Assembly: GCA_030746555.1 (NCBI GenBank)
Contig: JASLMK010000113.1
Span: 1-54,493 of the forward strand
Source: Planctomycetota bacterium
Lineage (GTDB): Bacteria; Planctomycetota; UBA1135; GCA-002686595
Length of the DNA stretch: 54,493 nucleotides
Direction: 5' to 3'
The notes beneath the pieces were generated by a model that saw only the letters and a list, made by a program, of their open reading frames with translations, was not told the DNA's origin and did no database searches. Position numbers and translations under genes: made by a program. Positions 44,389 through 51,293 of the stretch are shown here, one piece after another (position 1 is the first letter of the stretch; every line of letters starts with the position of its first letter).

Positions 44389-45657
44389 CTACTCGTCCTT
44401 GGGCGTCTGGACGGCCCACATTGCCGGTGCCGGCAGGTCCGGCTGCATCAGCGCCAGCAGGGCGCAGGCCGTTCCGTAGTTGCGGCTGCGCGGGAACACC
44501 CGGTCGTTCCAGCTCCCCGGATCGGGCTCGTCGAAGAACGGGGGCGGGGGTTCGCCCTCCCCCGCGTCGCCGTTCTTCTCGCGCCCCTGGATCTCGAACA
44601 GCCGCTGCCGCAGACGCGCCCGGTGTTCTGGTCGCTGTTGCTCGGGGAGCATCTCGATCGCGAGCGCCACGTAGCGATGGCCGTACATCACGTAGTAGGG
44701 AGCGATCCCGAACTCGCCGATGTGCGTGCCCCCGCGGCAGCGGCGCACCTCCAACTCGTCCCAGTGTTCGTGGAAGGCCTCCACGGCTCGGAGCAGACGC
44801 TTTGGATCCCCGCGGCCAGCCAGGCTCAGCACGACCTCGGTCACCGGTGTCCGCGCCGTGCATCCGGGCATGGCGTCCCTGCCGCCGCCGGTCGTGTAGG
44901 GGTAGGCGCCCTGTTCGCTGCGGCAGCCCTCCAGCGCCGAGAGCGCCCGCTCAACCACCTCCTCGTCGACCTCCTCGCCCTGGGCGCGGGCCTCGAAGAG
45001 CGCGAGGAGCGTCGGGGCGGTCATGAACGCGGATGCGGGCGACGGCCTGGGCTCTCCGCCGCCGCGGCCCCGGCGTCGCGCCGAGCTGCGCGAGTAGTTC
45101 CAGCCCCCCGAGTCGGGAATCTCCGTCTCCAGCAGGGTCTGGGTCAACCAGGTGATCTTCCGGTCGACCTCCTTCTTCTGCTTCGCCGGCACCCGTTCCA
45201 GCGCGCGCATCCGCAGGAGGAAGCCGAGTGCGTAGGTGTGGCCCCAGCCCCGCACGTCGTAGCCGTAGTCGGAGCTGGCGGCCATGTCCTCGTCGTCGAG
45301 CGCGTCGAGGACGAAGGCCAGACCGCGCTCGACGGCCTTCTTGCGCCGGCGGTCCGTGCCGGGGACCTCGAGCAGCGCCCCGGCCACGATGGACGTCCCG
45401 CCGATGCGATAGCCCATCGGGATGTCGCCGCCGACCCGGTAGACCCCCTCGTAGGGCCACTCGGTCGCCCCCCGCGCCTTGGCTTGGTGGGTCCTGCGGT
45501 CGTCACCCTTGGAGTAGTCCTCCTGGTAGTCGACCAGCAGCTCGGCGCAGCGGGCAATCGTCGCGCCCAGGTCTGCAGGTACATCCACGCCCTCGGCCGG
45601 TTCCTGGGCCGCCCCGGCCAGCGGGAGCAGCGCGAGGAGGTAGCAGGGAAGCGACAC
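44389..45657 (-). CDS. Secreted alpha-toroid (prenyltransferase/squalene-cyclase fold) protein
   Basis: A 422-residue protein with a signal peptide if GTG 45657 is the start (VSLPCYLLALLPLAGAAQ). A longer GTG start at 45726 overlaps the upstream gene by 13 nt and adds an Arg-rich leader. The body has repeated helix-hairpin motifs typical of alpha/alpha toroids: GWGHTYALGFLLRM, GGWNYSRSSAR, EGCRSEQGAYPYTTGG, YYVMYGHRYVALAIEML. The catalytic DxDD of cyclases is absent, so it is not a terpene cyclase; planctomycete relatives are annotated only by fold. The C-terminus (RNYGTACALLALMQ) closes the toroid. Function unknown, periplasmic. Confidence 0.78.
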   Translation of the reverse strand: MSLPCYLLALLPLAGAAQEPAEGVDVPADLGATIARCAELLVDYQEDYSKGDDRRTHQAKARGATEWPYEGVYRVGGDIPMGYRIGGTSIVAGALLEVPGTDRRRKKAVERGLAFVLDALDDEDMAASSDYGYDVRGWGHTYALGFLLRMRALERVPAKQKKEVDRKITWLTQTLLETEIPDSGGWNYSRSSARRRGRGGGEPRPSPASAFMTAPTLLALFEARAQGEEVDEEVVERALSALEGCRSEQGAYPYTTGGGRDAMPGCTARTPVTEVVLSLAGRGDPKRLLRAVEAFHEHWDELEVRRCRGGTHIGEFGIAPYYVMYGHRYVALAIEMLPEQQRPEHRARLRQRLFEIQGREKNGDAGEGEPPPPFFDEPDPGSWNDRVFPRSRNYGTACALLALMQPDLPAPAMWAVQTPKDE

Positions 45658-45713
45658 GGTTCGTCTGCGCCGGGATGCGTCGTGCCGGGAAGCCGGTGGA
45701 GTCGCGGCCGCCC

Positions 45714-47360
45714 TCAGGGCGTCCACACGATCCGGAAGCCGTTGCTGGTGTTGAAGCCGCCGCCGCAGGGAGACTCGACCGGGTCGCGGTACCAGAACTG
45801 GTAGTAGCGCACGTCGCCGCCGGAGACGCCGCCGGTGGCGGCGAGCGAGATGGTCGTCTCGCCGTCGCCGAACGCGTCGGTGGTGATGACCTCGAGCCGC
45901 TTCACGAAGCCGCCCGCGCAGCGCAGGCCGTCGCCGAAGATGACGCCCCGGCCCGCGTTGACCTCCTGGTCACCCTGGAAGAACAGCCCGGGCTGGTTCT
46001 TGGCGGCTCGGTCGGCCGTCAGCACCGCGTCGTCCGCCCCGACGCTCGCGGAGCCCTCACCGTCGAGCTGGCAGCCCTGCCAGTAGGAACCGTTCTCGCA
46101 GCCGCGGTCAGAGAGGCCGAAGTTCAAGCACGGGCAGAAGGTGCCGCTGCCGTCGCCGGCGCAGAGCGACGAGCCCAACGGCGGCTCGCCACCGGGACCG
46201 ACCATGTTGAAGGTCAGCACGCTGCCCGAGCCCGGCGCGAAGAGTCCGATCTCCCCACTCACGGTCTGGGGCGCGGAGTCGCAGGTGAAGCTGAAGGTGT
46301 ACATCGTGCCCCAGCGGATCGCGTTGGCGTTGGGGTTCTGCTGGTAGGTCTGGGTCGTGGCCCAGGAGGCCGTGCTGCCCTGCTGGTTCCAGACCCAGTC
46401 CGTGCCGTTGTAGATCTCGCCGGAGTGATAGGGGACGTCGTGGAAGTAGGTGTTGGTCACGGTCATCCCGGTCGGGATCGGGATCGAAAACGTGCCGGCC
46501 GACTGCGTGGACGTGAGGTTGTGGATCACATAGTCGTAGGTCCACGACGTGTTGTTGTGGTTGGTGACGCGCGAGCCGACGTTGAAGATGCCGTGCATCC
46601 CCGCGCCGCCCTCGTTGCTGTTCGTCACCGTCGTGACCATGACCAGCGGATCGATCTCGCGCCAGGCCAGGACCGCCGGAGCGGTCACGTTGGTCGGACC
46701 GCCGCCGTTGATGTCGCTGACCGAGACGACGTCCAGGCGCCGGTAGGAGTTGTTGTTCCAGGCGTTGCCCGCGCCGGCGTCGTGTGCCGAGACGTACTGC
46801 GCCTCTGCGAAGTAGATCGCGCCGGGGTTCTGGGCCGGGTCGATGTCGGAGACCGCGACCTGCAGGCGCCCGCGGATGGCCGACGGGCCGCTCGGGCTGG
46901 GGTAGGGATGCGAGTGGATCCCGGTCGTGGCGTTGACCAGGTACTTGGGCCCGCCGCCCGCGCCGTCGTTGAGCGTCGCCCAGTAGGTGTCTGCGCAACC
47001 GATACCGAGGGTGTCGCAGCTAGTCTGCTGGCAGCTCCCGCAGCCGCCTTCGTTCACCGCGCAGAACCCGTGCTTGAGCCAGCTCTGTCCGATCTGCTCG
47101 AAGCGGCCGTCCTTGAGGCGGAAGATGTTCTGTCCGATCACCGGGTGGTCCTGGTTGGTCCACTCCACCGGCACCGTGCCCGGGTTGCAGGAGGTCGTCG
47201 CCATCGAGTAGGCGGCGATGCCTCCCGACTGCCCGTAGTAGTGGAAGTCGTGGGCCTCCTGGCCGATCTTCAGGGTCGTGATGTCGGGACCCTGAGCGAA
47301 GGCTGAGATGCTCAGGAGCACGCCGGAGAAGATCGTCGAGAGCAATCGGGGTTGCGTCAT
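45714..47360 (-). CDS. Secreted paralogue 1 of a tandem family (C-terminal FGDGLRCAG module)
   Basis: A 548-residue secreted protein with a signal peptide (LLSTIFSGVLLSISAFA). The N-terminal ~400 residues form a family-specific domain: YYGQSGGIAAYSMATTSC, GQSWLKHGFCAVNE, CADTYWATLNDGAGGG, QNPNANAIRWGTMY. Many Cys suggest disulfides. The last ~130 residues are the shared module: FCPCLNFG, FGDGLRCAGGFVKRL, YYQFWYRDPVESPCGGGF. The start is ATG 47360. It is the last of three head-to-tail copies, with 189 nt between it and paralogue 2. The function of the family is unknown to me; extracellular and perhaps a surface or sheath component. Confidence 0.82.
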   Translation of the reverse strand: MTQPRLLSTIFSGVLLSISAFAQGPDITTLKIGQEAHDFHYYGQSGGIAAYSMATTSCNPGTVPVEWTNQDHPVIGQNIFRLKDGRFEQIGQSWLKHGFCAVNEGGCGSCQQTSCDTLGIGCADTYWATLNDGAGGGPKYLVNATTGIHSHPYPSPSGPSAIRGRLQVAVSDIDPAQNPGAIYFAEAQYVSAHDAGAGNAWNNNSYRRLDVVSVSDINGGGPTNVTAPAVLAWREIDPLVMVTTVTNSNEGGAGMHGIFNVGSRVTNHNNTSWTYDYVIHNLTSTQSAGTFSIPIPTGMTVTNTYFHDVPYHSGEIYNGTDWVWNQQGSTASWATTQTYQQNPNANAIRWGTMYTFSFTCDSAPQTVSGEIGLFAPGSGSVLTFNMVGPGGEPPLGSSLCAGDGSGTFCPCLNFGLSDRGCENGSYWQGCQLDGEGSASVGADDAVLTADRAAKNQPGLFFQGDQEVNAGRGVIFGDGLRCAGGFVKRLEVITTDAFGDGETTISLAATGGVSGGDVRYYQFWYRDPVESPCGGGFNTSNGFRIVWTP

Positions 47361-47399
47361 GGCGGTGGAAAGGGGTGGGGACTGGGGCGACACGAGAGA

Positions 47400-47420
47400 C
47401 GCCGCTCGTCTCGAGCGGCG
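47400..47420. promoter_or_regulatory. Perfect hairpin in the leader of paralogue 1
   Basis: Nine-base arms CGCCGCTCG and CGAGCGGCG flank a TCT loop, 40 nt before the minus-strand start at 47360. No U-tract follows, so it is a leader structure or binding site rather than a terminator. Confidence 0.35.
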
Positions 47421-47549
47421 CCCGTGGGGGTCTTCCATGATGTGCCAATCCTCCCGCCCGTCAAGCGCGCCCGTGGCGCGAGGCCCCGAGGGGCCGGGGC
47501 GGGGGGTCATGACTGTGTAAGGGGCCGCGGGGCCCCGGCCTCAGGCTGC

Positions 47550-49205
47550 CTAGGGCTGCCAGACGACCTCGAGTCCGTTGGTCGTGTTGAAGCCGCTTCC
47601 ACAGGGGCTCCCGACCGGATCCCGGTACCAGTACTGGTAGCGCAGGGTGTCGCCGGCGGCCGCTTGCCCCGCGGCTCCGATCGCGATCGAGGTGGCCGCC
47701 GTGCCTCCGGGGCTCGCCGTCGTCACCTGCAGGCGCCTCACGTTCTGGCCCGCGCAGCGCAGGCCGTCACCGAAGGAGACGCCGTTGCCGTTGTTGATGG
47801 CCGCGTCGCCCTGGAAGAACAGGCCGGGTTGGGAGGGGACGGCCTGGGTCGTGTTGAGCACCAGCGTGTCAGCGGAGACGCTCGCGTCCCCCGTGCCGCT
47901 CAGGCGCGCGCCGTCGGAGGTGGCGCTGTTCTCGCAGCCGTGCCCGGGCAGGCCGAAGTTGAAGCACGGGCAGAAGGTCCCCGAGGCGTCACCGAAGCAG
48001 AAGCCCGTCCCCGCGGAGGGCCCGCCGGCGGGCCCGTCGAGCGCGACGGTCATGACGCTGCCGGTTCCGGGCGCGAAGAGCCCGACCTCACCGACGGTCG
48101 AGAGCGGCGCGCCGTCGGCGTCGAAGCCGAACGAATACATCGTTCCCCAGCGGATCGCGTTGGCGTTGGGGTTCTGCTGGTAGGTCTGGGGGCAGGTCCA
48201 GGAGAAGAGACCGCCGGAGTGCGAGGTGGTCCAGTCCGTGCCGCTGAACGGCTCGCCGGAGTGGTAGGCGACGTCGTTGAAGAAGACGTTGGAGATCACC
48301 GTCCCGTCTGGCACCGGCACCGCGAAGGAGCCGCCGCTCTGCTCGGAGGTGAGGTTCTCGACCACGTAGTTGTAGCGCCAGGTGCCGCCCAGGTCGGTGA
48401 CCGAGTAGGCGACGACGAAGTGGCCGTGGATCCCCGGCCCGCCCTCGTTGGTGTTGGTGACTTCGACGACCGTCACCGAGGGATCCTCGGCGCGCCAGGC
48501 GTAGGGCGCGGCCTGGTCGGTGGTCGCGGGGCCGCTTCCATCCACGTTGCTGACGGAGATGACGTTCAGCTTGCGCCAGGAGTAGCTGTGCTTGGAGTTC
48601 CCCGCGCCCGCCACGTGGGCCGAGACGTACTGCGCCTCGGCGAAGTACTCGGCGCCGGCGTTCTGGGAGGGATCGATGTCGCTCACGGCCACCTGCAGCC
48701 GCCCGCGGATCGTGCTCGGCCCTGACGGGCTGGGGTAGGGGTGTGAGTGCACGCCGTTGAGGGCGTTGACGAGGTACTTCGGCCCGCCGCCGGCGCCGTC
48801 GTTCAGCCCCGAGGAGTAGGTATCGGCGCAGCCCAGACCCAGGGTGTCGCAGCTCGTCGACTGGCAGCTCCCGCAGCCCGACTCGTTCACGGCGCAGAAG
48901 CCGTGCTTCAGCCAGCTCTGGCCGAGCTGCTCGAAGCGCCCGTCCTTCAGCCGGTAGAAGTTCTGGCCGATCACCGGGTGGTCGGAGTTCGTCCACTGCA
49001 CGACCTGGGTGCCGGGGTTGCAGGAGGTCGTTCCCATCGAGTACGCGGCGATCCCGCCGCTCTGGCCGTAGTAGGCGAAGTCGCTGTTGCTGCCCCCGAT
49101 CTTGATCGTGGTGATGTCGGGCCCCTGGGAACCCTGGGCGGTGGCGATACCGGCGAACAGCATCCCGGCGGCGAGGGAGTGGATCAGGAATCGGGCGCTT
49201 GACAT
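47550..49205 (-). CDS. Secreted paralogue 2 of the tandem family
   Basis: A 551-residue protein with a signal peptide (LIHSLAAGMLFAGIATA). It has the same layout as its neighbours: YYGQSGGIAAYSMGTTSC, GQSWLKHGFCAVNE, HSHPYPSPSGPS, QNPNANAIRWGTMYSFGF, then the C-terminal module FCPCFNFGLPGHGCEN, FGDGLRCAGQNVRRL, YQYWYRDPVGSPCGSGF. GGAG lies 7 nt before ATG 49205. Long DNA stretches are nearly identical to paralogue 1 (around 46315-46355 and 48149-48189), which indicates recent duplication or gene conversion. The N-domain is unassigned; the protein is exported. Confidence 0.82.
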   Translation of the reverse strand: MSSARFLIHSLAAGMLFAGIATAQGSQGPDITTIKIGGSNSDFAYYGQSGGIAAYSMGTTSCNPGTQVVQWTNSDHPVIGQNFYRLKDGRFEQLGQSWLKHGFCAVNESGCGSCQSTSCDTLGLGCADTYSSGLNDGAGGGPKYLVNALNGVHSHPYPSPSGPSTIRGRLQVAVSDIDPSQNAGAEYFAEAQYVSAHVAGAGNSKHSYSWRKLNVISVSNVDGSGPATTDQAAPYAWRAEDPSVTVVEVTNTNEGGPGIHGHFVVAYSVTDLGGTWRYNYVVENLTSEQSGGSFAVPVPDGTVISNVFFNDVAYHSGEPFSGTDWTTSHSGGLFSWTCPQTYQQNPNANAIRWGTMYSFGFDADGAPLSTVGEVGLFAPGTGSVMTVALDGPAGGPSAGTGFCFGDASGTFCPCFNFGLPGHGCENSATSDGARLSGTGDASVSADTLVLNTTQAVPSQPGLFFQGDAAINNGNGVSFGDGLRCAGQNVRRLQVTTASPGGTAATSIAIGAAGQAAAGDTLRYQYWYRDPVGSPCGSGFNTTNGLEVVWQP

Positions 49206-49253
49206 CGGTCGTCTCCGGGTCTCGAGAGGTGGTTCGGGCGGGTCTGGGGTGGG

Positions 49254-49275
49254 TGCCCCACAGGGGGCACTGTAC
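49254..49275. promoter_or_regulatory. Hairpin with candidate -10 for paralogue 2
   Basis: Arms GTGCCCC (49254-49260) and GGGGCAC (49265-49271) flank ACAG. On the minus strand TACAGT (49275-49270) overlaps the distal arm and could be the -10, placing the dyad at the transcription start. Confidence 0.3.
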
Positions 49276-49319
49276 CCCAGGACGGGGAATCGCCGGGGTA
49301 GGTGCCGTCGGATGGGCAC

Positions 49320-49358
49320 AAAAAACAAGCGAGGCCGGCGCTTGGGGCCGGCCTCGCT
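49320..49358 (-). terminator. Intrinsic terminator of paralogue 3
   Basis: Exact 12-bp arms AGCGAGGCCGGC and GCCGGCCTCGCT with a 7-nt loop. On the minus strand the stem is followed by TTGTTTTTT. It lies 39 nt beyond the stop of the gene at 49397. It is the only classic terminator I found, and it implies that paralogue 3 ends its own transcript. Confidence 0.85.
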
Positions 49359-49396
49359 CGTCTTGGGGCGGGCAGAAGCCCGCTTCGTAGGTCAAC

Positions 49397-51049
49397 CTAG
49401 GGGTTCCAGGTGATCTCGACGCCGTTGGAGGTGTTGAACCCCGAGCCGCAGAGCGACAGGGCCGGGTCGCGGAACCACCACTGGTAGTAGCGCGTCTGGC
49501 CGGGCGACACCCCGCCGGCGTTGGCGATGCCGATGCTGGAGGAGCCCGCTCCGGAACCGTTGGAGGTGACGATCTCGAGGCGGATGACGCTCCCGCCCGC
49601 GCAACGCAGGCCGTCACCGAACTGCACGCCGTTGCCGCCGTTGACGGCCGTGTCGCCCTGGAAGTACAGGCCGGGCTGGCCGGGCGTGGCGTAGGCGGAG
49701 TTGAGGACGACCGTGTCGGCGCTGACGCTGGGGTCACCCGAGGCCGTCAGGCGCGAGCCCTGGCCGAACGAGCCGTTCTCGCAGCCGTGGTCCTGGACGC
49801 CGAAGTTGAAGCACGGGCAGAACGTGCCGGTGCCGTCGCCGGGGCAGAAAACCGTGCCGGCCGGCGGGTCGCCGCCGGGGGCGGCCACGCCGAACTGGAT
49901 GACGTGGCTGTCCTTGAACATACCCAGGTCGGCGATGCCTTGCGTCGGCGGGACGTCGGCGTCGAAGCCGAAGCTCCACATCGTGCCCCAGCGGATGGCG
50001 TTGGCGTTGGGGTTTTGGCTGTAGGTCTGGTCCGTACGCCAGGTGAACATGCCACCGACGTTGCTCGTGACCCAGTCGTTGGAGTTGTAGGGCTCGCCCG
50101 AGTGGTAGGGGACGTCGTTGAAGTAGACGTTCGAGAGCGTCGCGCTGTTACCGACGGGGATCGCCAGCGAGCCGGCGCTGGAGTCGGAGGTGCGGTTGTA
50201 GACCACGTAGGTGTAGCGCCAACTGCTGCCGCCGAGATCCTCGACCTTGTAGCCGATCGTGTAGTGGCCGTGGACGCCCGAGCCGCCCTCGTTGGTGTAC
50301 ATCACGTCCTGGACGTTGACCGAGCTGTCCTCGGCCGCCCAGGCGTAGGGGGCGCACTGGTCCACCATGGTGGGGCCGCCGCCGTCGATGTTGCTGACCG
50401 AGACGACGTTCAGCTTGCGCCAGGAGTTGGAGATCCCGCCGTTGCCGTCCTGGGCCGTGTGGGCGGAGACGTACTGCGCCTCGGCGAAGTACTCGGCGCC
50501 GGAGTTCTGGGAGGGATCGATGTCGCTCACCTGCACCTGCAGGCGGCCGCGGATGGCGGAGGGCCCGCTGGGGCTGGGGTAGGGGTGGGAGTGCACGCCG
50601 TTGGTGGCGTTGACCTGGTACTTCGGGCCGCCGCCGGCGCCGTCGTTGAGGGTCGCCCAGTAGGTGTCGGCGCATCCCAGGCCCAGGGTGCTGCAGGAGG
50701 TGCTCTGGCACGAGCCACAGCCGCTCTCGTTCACGGCGCAGAAGCCGTGCTTGAGCCAGCTCTGACCGACCTGCTCGAAGCGCCCGTCCTTGAGGCGGAA
50801 GAAGTTCTGGCCGATCACCGGGTGGTTGCTGTTGGTCCAGGTGACGACCTCGGTGCCCGGGTTGCAGGAGGTCGTGGCCATGGAGTAGGCCGCGATGCCG
50901 CCGCTCTGGCCGTAATAGTGGAAGTCGTGCTGGTTGCCGCCGTCGATGCCGACCTTGATGGTCGTGATCGCGCCGCCGGACTGGCCGATGGCGAATCCGC
51001 CGCAGAGGGCGCTCGCCAAGCAGAGCAGGAGGGTCTTCTTCGTGTTCAT
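49397..51049 (-). CDS. Secreted paralogue 3 of the tandem family
   Basis: A 550-residue protein with a signal peptide (TLLLCLASALCGGFAIG). Same architecture: DFHYYGQSGGIAAYS, GQSWLKHGFCAVNESG, LNDGAGGGPKYQVNA, QNPNANAIRWGTMWSFGF, C-terminal FCPCFNFG, FGDGLRCAGGSVIRL, YYQWWFRDPALSLCGSGF. ATG 51049 is preceded by GAGAG. It is the first of the three copies in transcription order and has its own strong terminator. The leader contains five CTACG-type motifs. Function unknown; three adjacent copies point to gene dosage, or to variants of one surface protein. Confidence 0.82.
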   Translation of the reverse strand: MNTKKTLLLCLASALCGGFAIGQSGGAITTIKVGIDGGNQHDFHYYGQSGGIAAYSMATTSCNPGTEVVTWTNSNHPVIGQNFFRLKDGRFEQVGQSWLKHGFCAVNESGCGSCQSTSCSTLGLGCADTYWATLNDGAGGGPKYQVNATNGVHSHPYPSPSGPSAIRGRLQVQVSDIDPSQNSGAEYFAEAQYVSAHTAQDGNGGISNSWRKLNVVSVSNIDGGGPTMVDQCAPYAWAAEDSSVNVQDVMYTNEGGSGVHGHYTIGYKVEDLGGSSWRYTYVVYNRTSDSSAGSLAIPVGNSATLSNVYFNDVPYHSGEPYNSNDWVTSNVGGMFTWRTDQTYSQNPNANAIRWGTMWSFGFDADVPPTQGIADLGMFKDSHVIQFGVAAPGGDPPAGTVFCPGDGTGTFCPCFNFGVQDHGCENGSFGQGSRLTASGDPSVSADTVVLNSAYATPGQPGLYFQGDTAVNGGNGVQFGDGLRCAGGSVIRLEIVTSNGSGAGSSSIGIANAGGVSPGQTRYYQWWFRDPALSLCGSGFNTSNGVEITWNP

Positions 51050-51204
51050 TGTTCTCTCGTGCCGTGAAAGATGGTGTTGCGGGGAGGGATGAGAAGCTGG
51101 GGAGGGCGCGGGCACGCAGGTGCGGGTCCGCGGGGACCCTCGCGCCGTGGTGGGACGACCGGGGCCGCTCCCTCCAGGCCTCCAGGGCGCTGGGACGTGC
51201 GTTT

Positions 51205-51256
51205 CTACGGACACCGACCCCTACGACGTCGGTCGTAGCGGGCCTACGGTCCTACG
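51205..51256. promoter_or_regulatory. Cluster of five CTACG motifs upstream of paralogue 3
   Basis: CTACG at 51205, CTACGAC at 51221 with its exact inverse GTCGTAG at 51232, and CCTACG at 51243 and 51251. They sit just downstream of a minus-strand TAGACT box (51268-51263), in the 244-nt space between two minus-strand genes. Candidate regulator sites. Confidence 0.35.
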
Positions 51257-51293
51257 TGGAAAAGTCTACCACGGCCCCCGAGAGCGCTGGGGG

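Noticed and set aside
42314..44479. 721-codon plus-strand frame opposite the CBM9/DUF5916 gene
   Set aside because: Low-complexity antisense frame; the minus-strand protein has a signal peptide, domains and a barrel-type end.
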